Positions 44,691 to 54,745 are shown, numbered from the stretch's first letter. The stretch: 64,000 nucleotides of DNA from Anniella stebbinsi (GCA_029215795.1 JARDYH010000007.1:95805263-95869262), one strand, 5' to 3'. Made by a program: numbers and translations. Notes: a model not told the origin generated them from the letters alone.

Positions 44691-45706
44691 GGCCCTTGCT
44701 TTTGCTTGAACAACAGCTTTGGGTCCGAATCACTTTTCTTCACTGACCACTTCTGCTCTTCTGGTGCTGTGTCAGCCTGGATTGTTGGTGGAGCTCTCTT
44801 GACACACGTGTAATGGGTCCACCTCTTTCTTCCGGCAACTTTAACAGCAGAGTTGGAAATCAGCAAAACTTGGTACAGCCCTCTTCATTTCTCAGCAAGA
44901 GGCTCGTCTTTCTAAGTTCGAATTAGGATCCAATCGCCTGGATTGAATGAGTGCGCATGCACGTCCATGGGCAGTCTTTGGAAAGGCACTACATACCTAT
45001 GCAAGGTGGATAAAACGGACTGAAGGCCAATTACATGCTCTTGTATCTCTTGACAACCTATCTTTAAATTCACATTTTCAGCTACGGTCAGAGGCAGGAT
45101 GCAAGGCGGCTTCCCATATACAGTTTCAAAAGGTGACAATTTAGACCTACCCCTTGGGGTGCACCTGATTCGCATAAGGGCAAGAGGCAATGCTTGTGGC
45201 CATTTCAATCTTGTCTCTATAGCTAGTTTTGTCAGGGCTGTTTTTAGAGTCCTGTTCATCCTTTCTACTTGGCCACTGGCTTGTTGCCTCCAAGGTGAGT
45301 GGAGAACCCATTCTATTCCCAGAGCTGTTGACACTTCATGAACTACCTGTGCAATAAAGTGTGATTCTTGATCAGACTCTATTACCTCAGGCAGCAGGAA
45401 ACGGGGAATGATTTCTTTCAAGAGGACTTTGGCTGTGGCCTGCGCTGTGGCCCTCCTTGTGGCAAATGCGTCAACCCACCCCGTGAGCTGGCCTATGATT
45501 GCTAGCAAGTATTTGTACCCGAGGGCTGGCATCAGCTCAGCAAAGTCAATTTGAAGTCTTTGAAATGGGTAGACGTCCCATGTCCTGCCACCTGTAGGTT
45601 GGGGATGAGAATGTCCCTTTGGGTTGGTTTTCTGACAAGTGGGGCAATTTGTCGCAGCTCTCTGCATTTCAACATACAGTCCTGGTGCCACCACTTCCCA
45701 TGCCAT
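44691..45706 (-). pseudogene. pol: integrase, proximal copy, nearly full length
   Basis: The frame 44912-45706 shows the zinc-binding CPTC pair of the HHCC domain (residues 21-24 of the frame), then the catalytic triad D54 (QIDFAEL), D112 (ESDQESH) and E148 (SGQVERM). The second and third are exactly 35 residues apart. The C-terminal domain ends at PGDWILIRT before TAG at 44912-44914 and TGA at 44885-44887. The first of these stops is TGA in the distal copy, so the two units were disabled at the same codon by different changes. This is the best-preserved retroviral domain in the window. Confidence 0.9.
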
Positions 45707-45757
45707 TAAGTCCCCCAGAGCACTCTCTTCCAGGTGAGTTCTTTGTTGTAAGGCTAG

Positions 45758-45788
45758 TACTACACTTGATCTTAGCCAAAAGGCCGAG
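45758..45788 (-). ncRNA. RNU2: 31-nt U2 snRNA fragment inserted in pol
   Basis: The minus strand reads CTCGGCCTTTTGGCTAAGAT and on to GTAGTA, matching nucleotides 8-38 of vertebrate U2 snRNA as recalled. That stretch contains the region pairing with U6. It is absent from the distal pol copy, which reads CTAGTACTAGCTGG straight through. The last five bases of the fragment (TAGTA) are identical to the target sequence next to it. It is not a functional snRNA gene: there is no promoter and five-sixths of the RNA is missing. Confidence 0.9.
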
Positions 45789-47035
45789 TACTAGCTGGAT
45801 CAACAGAAGTCTTGGCAACACTACTTTTCCTCCTGGAAGAACCCACCATCCTTCTGAAGTCTTTGTTGCTTGGCACTCTTTGGTGACTGCTTCTTCTTTT
45901 GGTGAGTAAACTGGTGTTGTCTCTTTCCACTTGATCGGTAGGAGATTCAGCTGCTTTGCTGGTTCTGGCTCCAATCTCTCTATAGCTGCCTCTTTTGATG
46001 CCTCGTCTGCCAGTCGGTTCCTTTTTCATTCTTCTGGGCAACTGCTTTTTCTATGCACACGGACATGCATCACTGATACTCGAAGTGGCTTCTTTCATGC
46101 TTCCAGCAGTCTTTCAATCTGTGGTCCATTGTCGATCTTCTGACCTGACGAAGCCTTTCTCTCTCTATAGCATCTCATGCCCTCTGCATGTTCTAGGGCT
46201 TTTGCAAGTGCTGTCAACTCTGCAGCTTGTGCTGACCAGCTTGTTGGAAGTCTTTCTTTTAAAGTCTCTCCTTTCAGGACTACTACAGCACAACCTGTGT
46301 AGCGCTTGCCTCTTATGACACAACTGGATCCGTCCACATACATCTCCACTTCCACATCATCCTGAGGCACATCTGACAGGTCTGGTCGTGCGATTGTCAC
46401 TTGCTCTAAGACTTCCACGTGGTCATGTTCTATCGTTCCTTCTACTGGCATGAGGGTTGCTGGGTTCAGGATGTTGCTGAGTTTGAAGGTCAGTCCCGGT
46501 GTCCCTAGCAGGGCTATTTCATAGCGGGACTGTCTGCTGGGATTCAAAAGTTTCTCTCCAACTGTGCCCAAAATTTGGGGGGCACCATGTGAGACATGTA
46601 CCTCGATGTCTCCTCCCATTCTTTGAGTCAGCACTCCCAACACTATGCCTTTCTGGAGGTGACATCAAAGCCTTCTTCAATTCAAGGAAAGCCTTCTCCA
46701 TGATTGGTGTCCATTTCCAATAGCAGATCTCCTCTTTTTTTCAGGGAGTCATACAAAGGTTGGGCCTTGTCTCCATATTCAGGAATCCATAGCCTGCAGA
46801 ACCCAGTCCAAGAAACGCCCTCAAAGCTTTTGGGTTCTCTGGTCTGGGGACTCCTTGGATAGCCTTGATTCTTTCTTGGCTCAAAGTTCTTGACTCTTTC
46901 ATGATCTCATGTCCAAGGACACCTTGTATCTTTTCTCTCCTAGTTCTTTCAGGAGAAAAATGGTGGCATTTTCGCACTGGTGACAGTCTTTGTCTTATTC
47001 TTTGAGTCATCAGTGTACTGCAGCAACCTTACCTC
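45789..47035 (-). pseudogene. pol: RT C-terminal part and RNase H, proximal copy
   Basis: In sense order: the RT catalytic box YTDD (codons at 47006-47017), then the thumb/connection with SRTLSQERIKAIQGVPRPEN (46741-47010), then RNase H at 46095-46643 with the Asp of YVDGSS and the Glu of AAELTALAKALEHAEG. Just upstream of YTDD the sequence belongs to protease, so the RT fingers and first catalytic Asp are deleted (junction about 47020-47040). Several frameshifts separate the blocks. RT/RNase H would copy the viral RNA; here it cannot function. Confidence 0.82.
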
Positions 47036-47978
47036 TGGGTGGCACTTGCTCCAAGAGGTGAATCAAAACATGATCTTCTTTTGCTGTCAGCACTTTTCTC
47101 AAAAATGGCCATCTGATAGAGCCATGTTGTTTGGGTAACTCTACTATCATTTTTCTTCTTTCTAAGTAGATTTGTGCTTGCAGTTTTGCTAGCAGATCAC
47201 AACCAAGCAGGGCGACTGGGCACTTTTTTTGACACCAAGAATTCGTGTTTCAGCTTTGCTATCCCCACCTTTGTGAGGAGGGGATATGTGCTGAACACAT
47301 GAAACACTTCTCCCTCTATTCGTTCTATCAACCTTCTTTTCTCTCTATTCACGTCCTCTTCCTTCACCTGGGGCAACATTGAGTATGTTGTTCCCTGTGC
47401 CAACCGATCCCTGGATTTTTCTGCCCCCTGCCTCTATTTTGACCAACGGATCTCCTTCAATTGCTGTCAGCAACTGGGTCATGGGGGCAATGGATCTGGG
47501 CCACCTTCAACATGCTTCTTCTCTATCATTGGAGGAACCAACACTCTGGCTCTTCTCTCTTTCTACTCCTTCGCCTTCTTTCAGTCGTCCAGGAGGCTTT
47601 GGCTTCCCCCCCTCTGTCAGTTTTCTAACCCGGTTCTTCTCTTTTAATTGCCATCGCTGGTAGTACTATTTGTTGCTTCGTCTTGTGGTCTTGTTTCTTT
47701 TTCCCAAACTCTCTTTTGGTTGTTGCTCTTTGCGAGCGGAGGTGCCGGGGAGAGAATTCTTTGGCTCTATGCAGCTTTTCTAGAGCATTGCTAGCTTCCT
47801 GAAGGACCTTTGCTATAACCAGGGCATCTTCTTGGCTATTCACTCCCAATTGCTCATTATGGAGCCCATGGATGCCAATCTCCGAAGCTAGCAATGGGTT
47901 GGTTGCGCTCGGCATGGCAAGGCTTCCTCGCACACACCCTTGTGTCCTAGCAAGATCCAACCACTGGGGGGGGGTCAT
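47036..47978 (-). pseudogene. gag 3' end and protease remnant
   Basis: The frame 47625-47978 ends in a Lys/Arg-rich tract (KREFGKKKQDHKTKQQ), as in a nucleocapsid region. No CCHC knuckle is intact. Downstream, 47197-47403 continues into sequence where a retroviral protease would lie, closing with LLAKL/AQIYLERRK-type sequence up to about 47040. The Asp-Thr-Gly active site was not found. Assignment is by position between gag-like and RT sequence, and is weaker than for integrase. Confidence 0.5.
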
Positions 47979-48060
47979 TGCAGCTTGCTCCCTGCCATCC
48001 TGGGTTTAAAGCTGGCTGGACTGCTGCCACATGGCTCACTAGCCCACCAGACATTTGGGA
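47850..48060 (-). repeat. Direct repeat unit, copy 1
   Basis: About 200 bp loosely matching 49290-49490: AGATCCAACCACTGGG here and GGATCCAGCCATTGGG there, followed in both by GCTTGCTCC or GCTGCTCC...TGCCA and AAGCTGGCTGG. Identity is moderate. The two copies bracket the nested L2 and the Pro/Gln-rich block. Unknown origin. Confidence 0.55.
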
Positions 48061-48100
48061 TGTAGGGCTTGCCTGCAGTTGCTGGTATGACCAGAACCCA

Positions 48101-48114
48101 TAATAATAATAATA

Positions 48115-48156
<42 letters not shown>

Positions 48157-48940
48157 TATAACCCGCCTCTCCCTTCGGATTGAGGCGGGAAACACAATGT
48201 AAAATACAAAAATCACAAACAGTTAAAATATTTAAAAACATGAGAAAATGCATCATTAAAACATTTTAAAATTCATCCAGATAGGCCTGCCAGAAGAGAG
48301 CAGTCTTCATGACTCTCTTAAATTCATGAAGACTGCTAATTTGTCTAATCTCCTCTGGCAGACCATTCCATAGTCTGGGAGCGATGGAAGAGAAGGTCCT
48401 CTGGGTAACACCAGCCAGTCTAGTTCTGGCTGGCTTGAGTAAGTTCTTCCCAGAGGACCTAAGTGTGCAGGGCGGATTGTACGAGAGAAGGCGATCCTGC
48501 AGGTAGCCTGGGCCCAAACCATGTAGGGCTTTAAAGGTAATAACCAACACTTTATACTTCGCCCGGAAACTGATTGGCAGCCAATGAAGTGATTTTAAAA
48601 CTGGTGTAATGTGGTCACCCCTAGATGTACCGGTGACCAACCTGGCTGCCATATTTTGAACAAGTTGAAGTTTCCGGAATAGGCACAAAGGTAGCCCTAT
48701 GTACAGCACATTGCAGAAGTCAAGCCTCAAAGTTACTGGCGTGTGCACTACCGTCTTTAGGTCTTCCAACTCTAGGAAGAGGTGCAGCTGGTGTATCAGC
48801 CGAAGCTGATAGTAGGCACTCCTGGCTGTCGCATCAATCTGAGCTGTCATCTGGAGCGACGGATCCAGGAGTACCCCCAAGCTGCAAACACAGTCTTTCA
48901 GGGGGGGTGTAACCCCATCCAGAACCGGTTGACTTTCTGG
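48101..48940 (-). mobile_element. L2-type LINE 3' end, nested in the provirus, minus strand
   Basis: Starts at the (TAA)n tail (48101-48155), then the tail motif CCCGCCTCTCCCTTCGG, then about 225 codons of the RT C-terminus in one open frame (CVCSLGVLLDPSLQMTAQID through WNGLPEEIRQISSLHEFKRV) ending at 48266. It is very similar to L2 copy II at 25.3-25.96 kb. 5' truncation at about 48940. Confidence 0.88.
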
Positions 48941-49276
48941 GCTTTCTAAAGCAGCAAGTCTGCTTGGCTCTGGCTGGCCAATGCTAGAGCCACTGCCAGG
49001 GAAAACGCTTTGCCCGCCTGAGCTGGGTAGGGGCTGAGCATTCCTCTCAGGTGGAAGGGGTTGCTGAGGAGGAAGGGGGAAGGGTTGCTGTTGTGGCCGG
49101 GGCTCGCGGCTCACCTGGGCCACACGCTGTTGGGCCGACGGAGAGGGTTGGGGAAAACCCCGGTTACCTGAGCTGCTGGGCTGGGCACCCAAGGAGGGGG
49201 GGGCCTTGTGCCAGGGATCGTTGTGGCGGAAGGAGCACCTGGACAAGCGCAGGGGCATAGGGAGGGGGTAAGCCAT
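48266..49276 (-). pseudogene. Chance in-frame fusion: Pro/Gln-rich block plus L2 RT C-terminus (336 codons)
   Basis: The longest uninterrupted L2-containing frame in the window after the 24-25 kb one. Residues 1 to about 115 are Pro/Gln/Ser-rich (PRPQQQPFPLPPQQPLPPER) with no recognised domain. From about residue 116 (SQPVLDGVTPPLKDCVCSLG) the sequence is L2. The N-terminal block could be retroviral gag-derived (Pro-rich linkers occur there) or an unrelated repeat. There is no promoter evidence. Treated as a fortuitous fusion created by L2 insertion. Confidence 0.5.
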
Positions 49277-49289
49277 CCCATCCCTCCCC

Positions 49290-49490
49290 CTCTCAGTTCC
49301 CTGCCACCAAGCCCATAGACTTCAACTCTTAAAACTGCTTGGGGAGAGAGCAGGGCTTATGGAGTGAGGCTTGCTTTTGAGCATTGCTGGGGGCTGGCAG
49401 GATCCAGCCATTGGGATGGATCTCTATGCGCTGCTCCTTGCCAGCCCGGGTTGTAAGCTGGCTGGCCAGGGACTTTTTTTAGATGCCCCA
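49290..49490 (-). repeat. Direct repeat unit, copy 2
   Basis: Partner of 47850-48060 (see that entry); about 1.4 kb away in the same orientation. Confidence 0.5.
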
Positions 49491-50529
49491 TGGCTAGAGT
49501 AGTTTTCCTGACCAGCACTTTCTTGGAAAAATGGCCTCTCCTTGGGCAATTGTTGGCAGGGGGAAATGGGAAAAATGGGGCAGGAGGGGCTGCTGCAGCT
49601 GCTGCTGTGGGGATTGCTAGGGCACCTGGGTGGGGTTTGGGGTGTATGGAGGGGAGCATCTCTTCCCATTCCTCCCTTCCATCTAGTCCGTGCCTCTGAC
49701 TGTGCCACCATTGCTTTACACGAGTGTAATTTACACTTCTGAAGCTATAAGGACTGGGCGGCTGAATATCTTGAGCCTGTGATATTCAGCTCTCTTCCCC
49801 CCCCCTCATCTAATTTATATAACAATATAAAAAATATACAATAGCTTTTGAACTTCCCTCCTTTCTCATGGAGGGAGGAATCTCTCTTTCCCCCACTGGG
49901 GTCTACTTTTAAACTGCTCCCAACTATGTATCAATATAAGGCAATTGATCTCACATCCTCATTTCAATAACATAGTCATGCACATTTCTCGCCACTTTCA
50001 GATCCCAAGTTTCCCTTTTTGACCACCCACATCCCACAAAAGACGTCCAAACAAAATTACAATACTTGATCAAGTCTCCCTTTTTCAAATCTCCCCCACC
50101 CCCGCAAAATGACTTGTTGTTGCGCAATACACAGTCAAGGGGGGGGGTCTCCTCCTTCTGAGTGGTACGCTTAGCCCCCATCTTCCTACCTAACACACAC
50201 ACACCCCTTGGCAGATTAAAACAGTCTTTTACGCTGCTCCTCTGCCCAAATGGGAACTAGTTTTAGCGCTAAAGGGAGCCCCCCAAAAGTGCAGCATAGA
50301 AAAGATGAGCTGAAAATGTACCATGTATCAGAGGATGGGTGGGGAGCAAACGGAACGCCGACACCCCTACCTAAATTCCACAGCCTCTGGGTCTTTCGGT
50401 TTTCTGGTACCCTGTTTAGCCGTGATCCTGGCCAGAGACCTGAGCTCCGAGGAGGGGAAATTCCCGTCCAAGGCACCTGTTTTTCTCCCTGGAGGTAGCA
50501 GTCCTCTTTGCAGTCCATGGATCACCAGG
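49491..50529 (-). other. Proviral leader region
   Basis: Lies between the primer binding site and the first gag-like or repeat sequence. It contains short frames only. The packaging signal would be expected here but cannot be recognised by eye. Some of it may be unrelated insertions. Confidence 0.45.
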
Positions 50530-50547
50530 GTCCTGCCGCGGTCGCCA
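50530..50547 (-). promoter_or_regulatory. Primer binding site, tRNA-Arg type
   Basis: Sense TGGCGACCGCGGCAGGAC, two bases after the LTR end. Its complement, GTCCTGCCGCGGTCGCCA, ends in CCA and matches the 3' end of a vertebrate tRNA-Arg (UCG- or CCG-type) as recalled, at all 18 positions. This marks the LTR at 50550 as the genuine 5' LTR and suggests an arginine-tRNA-primed family. Confidence 0.75.
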
Positions 50548-50549
50548 GC

Positions 50550-51255
50550 TGTTGCATAAAATATGCTATTTCCAAGTGTCCAAAGTCCAGATATGAAACA
50601 CTTGACGAAAGACCTCTTGAAGCTTTGGAAACTGATTTTATTCTGCGCAGAATAGGTGACGTCTGGACGCTAACGCTGCTTTCCAGAGTAACACCACACC
50701 AAGGTTCAAACAATGCTTTTGTACTCCAAAAGTTACACGTCATCAGCCCTCATCCCATTGGTTTATAACCCCAGTGGCATCATTTGGCCAACTCTATTTT
50801 ACTCTCGAGTAGTCCCTAGTAGTGGCCAGATGTGGCGTTGCATTGCCATGTGCTATTTTACTTGTACCCAGAGATGCTTTGCAACGTCCCTCCACTTCTA
50901 TCATTCCCTTATATGGTCATTTTGTCTCTCTCCAGGTGTGCCACGGTCACATCTGGATGAGTCACACTCCTGGTTACAATGGAGTCTGACCTGGAGAAGA
51001 AGGAGCAATGACAATATTGACAAGCTCCTAGTTCTTGCGCCGCCAAATCTCTTGCAAGCAGCTTGACTTTTGCAGAAATGGATACAATGGACAGGCAGTG
51101 GAGAATGGGGATTTGGGGTGCTGTGTGTGGACAGTTTGGGTGTGCGTGTCAGTGAACACATGTAGGATGCATGTAAGATGCGTGTAAGATGCGTGTCAGG
51201 GGAAATGGACATGTTTTCGGGTGAAAATCATAGATCTGTTCAGATTTTTACAACA
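50550..51255 (-). repeat. 5' LTR of the provirus (subfamily A)
   Basis: 706 bp, TGTTGTAAAAATCTG...TTTTATGCAACA in sense. Candidate promoter CATATAAGGG (plus strand near 50907-50913) and a second TATA-like GGTTATAAACC (near 50760-50770). AATAAA at 50637-50642. An array of GATGCRTGTAA-type words sits near the U3 start (51160-51200), as in all four LTRs. Confidence 0.93.
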
Positions 51256-51259
51256 CAGG

Positions 51260-52328
51260 CATTAGTTATTGCATTTCCTCTCTGGAGGCTCACAAAAGCC
51301 ACTGTTTAAAGGGGAATGTTCATCAACAGGGATCCTGTTGCACCACTTCTGATCCTCTGACCCAAATCATCTCCAAGGAGGAAGACTTCTCTTAGGTCGA
51401 TTTGGGGCAGGAAGGCAGAACATTGTATTTGAGAGAGACTGGGCGCAATCCACTTGGAAAGTCTTCTGTGCAAGCTGCCATGAAGAGAGTGGGAGCTGAG
51501 CAGCCCTAGAGCAGGCCCTGAAATGAGGTTGTGATGGTGGGCCCTCTTCAGCCCCAATCTCCGGGAAGTCTGAGGGAAGCCAAGAGAATCTGGAAACATT
51601 TCTGAGGGGGTGCCCACATTCCTGCAGCATTCCTTCCATTGGGGCTGTGAGCCGTGGATCTGACGACTCCTGCTCTGCCCCCAGCAATACCCAGCATCAA
51701 CCACCTGAAGCGGGAACCTTGTGGTAAGGCAGCTGCTGGTGCTGATATCAAAGCCATTCTGGAAAGGCCACGTTGCAGACCTGGCAAGCCAAGTGTGTGT
51801 TTTGGAGGGTGCTCAGGAACGTCAACAGATAACGTTCAGGACTCTCATCGTTCTGCAGTTGTCAAGGGGGGAGGGGGTGTGCAGAGGACAGGAGCCAAAG
51901 CCTTTCAACGTCTTTCCAACCAGTTTGGGTTTACCGTGCCTGGCTGCCTGGTCTTGCTCTCCAGACACATTTTGACATCCTTCCTTGCTGCCAATGAGAG
52001 GCTTGTTACAGCACTTGCAGACGGCAATTGCCAGCTGTTTCTGTGATAATCAACATTTTCTCTGTTGTTATCTTGAGCTTTGCAAGCTCACATCTCAAGT
52101 ATAGATGAAATTAAATTAAATTAATATATGCATTAATTACCCTCAAACAACCTCCCCACCCTCAAGTCTCTATCTCAGAGGAGAAATGAGCAAGGCCCCT
52201 CGCCAAAAATAAAAAATGAAAATGAAAATCCTCAATTATATTTTACAAATAATGGGATGATTACAGTTTTTACGTTTGCATTAAATTGAGGGGAATTATG
52301 AGATATTTAACTGACATTTTATCCAGAT
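51260..52328. other. Unique non-coding DNA
   Basis: Right flank of the provirus. Overlapping frames at 51306-51787 occur on the minus strand in several registers and have no domain. Confidence 0.4.
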
Positions 52329-52418
52329 AGCCCACAGCAAGCTAGGTAGCAGTTACATGCTGTAATAAATGTCACCATTTAAAAATTAATTGCTACACTA
52401 TCTAACTTGCTGTGGGCT
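52329..52418. ncRNA. Pre-miRNA-sized hairpin candidate
   Basis: The 21-base arms AGCCCACAGCAAGCTAGGTAG (52329-52349) and its near-complement (52398-52418) pair with one G-T wobble and one mismatch. Inside the loop, CAGTTA (52350-52355) can pair with TAATTG (about 52387-52392), leaving a 5-base bulge. Total 90 nt, in an AT-rich, transposon-free stretch (about 52090-52480). No match to a named miRNA is claimed; a cruciform or a tiny MITE are alternatives. Confidence 0.35.
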
Positions 52419-52479
52419 GTCTTGTTAAATATTAATGGGATGTCTTGGGAAAAAAAGTGTTGTGACTTGAAAGAATTAT

Positions 52480-53695
52480 TTACGTAGATGCAGGTTGAGA
52501 AAAAGGCAACGGCTTGTTGAGTTGAAACGGTGATGCTGAGGCCATGGGGGGTTTCTTTCTCACCCCACCCCCATCCCTAACCCACCCCCTCTCCTCCACC
52601 AGTCTGCCTGGATGAACTTTGGAGGAGTCATGCAGGTCTCTTAAGCGAGGGATTATCAGCATTATTGAGGAAATGGCCCTTCTGCCCCCACCCCCACCCT
52701 GGCCACAGGAATCTCTCTTGGATGGGGTCTATGAGCTCCATCACACAAGCATTTTTTTGCATGCTCATTGATGGACACTCACGGATTTTTGCGGGTCCCT
52801 CTCATGACATTGTCTGCCTCCCATGCACCTCCCGCCCCTTCTGGCCTTCCTCGCGCCACAACCCCCCCCCCTCCCGAAACTCCAATATATTTTCTCCACA
52901 TGAAATAAAAGCAGCCTTCCGTCCCATGTATTGCCATCCTCGTGCTATGTTGCTTTTGTTGGGGGCGGTCCTGCTGACGAAAAAGGAAGTTGGGGCGGTT
53001 CTCCTCCAGCTTGCTGAGTCTGGCAGTCAAATGAACGGAACTGTGCTGCTCCAACTCCACCCTCATTGCCCGCAGAAACGGCGCCCAGCCGATTAAATGC
53101 TGAATCGGTAAAATCCTAGACAACAAAACCAGAGCGAGGGTGGGAAAGCAACCACGTCCATTTCCCGTCAAGAACCAATGAACTGGAGGAGGAAAGAGAA
53201 GGGGCAGGGCTGTTGCAGTAGCAGGAGAGCAAAAAACAATGGCATTTGTGACAGGGACCAGCACTTGCCACGCTAATGAAACAGAGGTCAAAATCATGGG
53301 TGCATACCAGGTAAAAAGTAGGTGTGATGGAGCCCTATACGACACCACTTTGCAGCTGATTCCCTCAGAAATGAGAAATTAAAACTGCAGGAGGGCGCAC
53401 AGGCCTGCCACTCCAATGCGACTGACAGTGAGCCTCGTTTCTCATGGTGTTTAGATGGGCAGTGAGAACAATCTTCTTCCACATGGCTTTTAATGATGAC
53501 TAATGTATTACTGAAGGTTTTAATTCTGCTATTTTTGAATTTAAGGCTTTAGTTCTAATTTTTATTATTTGGGGACATTTTATTTGGTTTTGTTCTGCAG
53601 TATAAAGCACTTTGGAAGCTGTCTTTAGGGCTGAAAACTGATATAATAACACAATAATCAGTACATACACACATTAAAGTTAATAATGGTTCTTT
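52480..53695. other. Non-coding stretch
   Basis: C-rich runs and long overlapping frames on both strands (for example 52779-53348 minus), without a domain or splice signals. No gene is called. Confidence 0.4.
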
Positions 53696-53699
53696 ATTA

Positions 53700-54010
53700 T
53701 ACAGCCTTGACAGGGTTCTATGCTTATGTTAAATAGCATGGGAGACAAAATGGAGTCCTGAGGAACTCCACAGGCCAATGGCCAAGGAGTTGAACAGGAG
53801 TCCCCCAGCACTACCTTCTGGGTTCGCCCCTCCAGGAAGGAATGGAGCCACTATAAAACAGTGCCTCCAAGACCCATCCCAGTGAGGCGGCCCAGGAGGA
53901 TACCATGGTTGATGGTATTGAACGCCACTGAGAAGTCCAGCAGAACCAACAGGGACACACTCCCCCTGTCCAGTTCCCGGCGTAGGTCATCCACCAAGGT
54001 GATACAGATT
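53700..54010 (-). pseudogene. L2-type RT fragment, minus strand
   Basis: The minus strand carries the L2 palm region: the complement of ACCATGGTTGATGGTATTGA (53903 on) reads as the FNTINHG-type motif, and GGACACACTCCCCCTGTCC corresponds to the RGSVSL segment of copy II. The GVPQGS-equivalent region is also recognisable at about 53750-53765. Frames are broken; an old copy. Confidence 0.7.
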
Positions 54011-54344
54011 ATGGAGTAGATTACATATAAGTGAACAGTGTACTATTTAACTAACTGGCCAATTTCCTGCAGGGGATCTTGGGGAGGAGGGCAGAGTAGC
54101 CGAACAATCCGTGTTCAGAAGGGACAATCCAAAAGAACATAAGAGGGACAGGGAGAGATAGAAACACGCAGGGGGATGAAGAGCCATCCTTCCTTTCTGA
54201 TATTTGGAAGAAGAGGACTTAACAGGGCATGAGAAAAAAGAAAAGGAAGAACAAAAGATGCTCCCAGAGACTGGGAACTCAAGATTCTTTAGGAATATCT
54301 TTGCACCAGGGAAAAACATTTCCTCTCAAAGTCAACAAACCTGT
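54011..54344. other. Non-coding stretch
   Basis: No gene or repeat recognised. Confidence 0.4.
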
Positions 54345-54440
54345 AGCTTAAACAAAGAGTCTTGCGGCACCTTTATCACGAAAGCTTATGCCACCATAAA
54401 TTTGCTAGTGTTTAAGATGCCAAAAGCTTTTTTATTTCTG
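54345..54440 (+). repeat. Retroposon-like fragment, copy 1
   Basis: ACAAAGAGTCTTGCGGCACC, then ACGAAAGCTTATGCCACCAT, a phrase common to a reptile retroposon 3' region. Its start recurs at 58827 (ACAAAGAGTCTTGTAGCACC). Family not established. Confidence 0.5.
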
Positions 54441-54638
54441 CAACAGACTATTTTCTCCAACAGTCTGTTGCTATTATACAGTCTGTTATACAGAGTTATT
54501 TTGCTGCAAAAGAATAACATGGCTAAACCTGGAGCTGCTTTGATTGTGATCAGGGACCGTAATTGCCCATTCAAGACCAGGGGTACCTCTAGATGGCTTC
54601 CTTGTGCCTCCTTGACTTCACTCTGATGGCATTTAGGA

Positions 54639-54745
54639 CAGACGAGCGGGGCGCAAATCAGACCTCTATGCGATTTATAGTCTCCGTTAATGCACATTTC
54701 CAAGGTGTCGATTTACTGCGACTTTTAATTTTTCTCTGAAGTTTG
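54639..54745 (+). repeat. Diverged fragment of the 350-bp MITE
   Basis: ACGAGCGGGGCGCAAATCAG...TTAATGCACATTTCC...GCGACTTTTAATTTTTCTC parallels the left half of the MITE copies (ACGAGCGGAGCGCAAAACGG...ATGCGCATTTTCG...GCGACTTTTATTTTGCTCC in copy C). Neither terminus is present. A possible right-half echo lies near 56600-56735. Confidence 0.55.

Larger units (their letters stand above)
39313..51259 (-). mobile_element. Mosaic endogenous retrovirus with three LTRs, gammaretrovirus-like, minus strand
   Basis: Outer LTRs at 39317-40014 and 50550-51255 are flanked by the same 4-bp target duplication, CAGG (39313-39316 and 51256-51259). A third LTR lies at 43222-43967. In sense order: 5' LTR, tRNA-Arg-type primer site, leader, a gag stub interrupted by other repeats, protease, partial RT, RNase H, integrase, env stub, polypurine tract, central LTR, then a second partial pol from RNase H through integrase, env stub, polypurine tract and 3' LTR. 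A pol-env overlap, a DD35E integrase and a 4-bp duplication fit gammaretroviruses. All genes are broken and most of env and gag is missing, so it is a dead fossil. Confidence 0.9.

Noticed and set aside
44912..45706. Integrase as a domesticated host gene
   Set aside because: Although the catalytic triad is intact, the C-terminal domain has stops and the frame sits between proviral LTRs with no independent promoter or exons.
45758..45788. Functional U2 snRNA gene
   Set aside because: Only 31 of about 190 nucleotides and no snRNA promoter elements.
43222..51255. Independent second provirus bounded by the central and right LTRs
   Set aside because: The bases left of 43222 (GTTT-type) do not match CAGG right of 51255, and the two LTRs belong to different subfamilies.
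52779..53348. 189-codon minus-strand frame
   Set aside because: No domain, no splice signals, rich in poly-G/C artefacts, overlapped by frames on the other strand.
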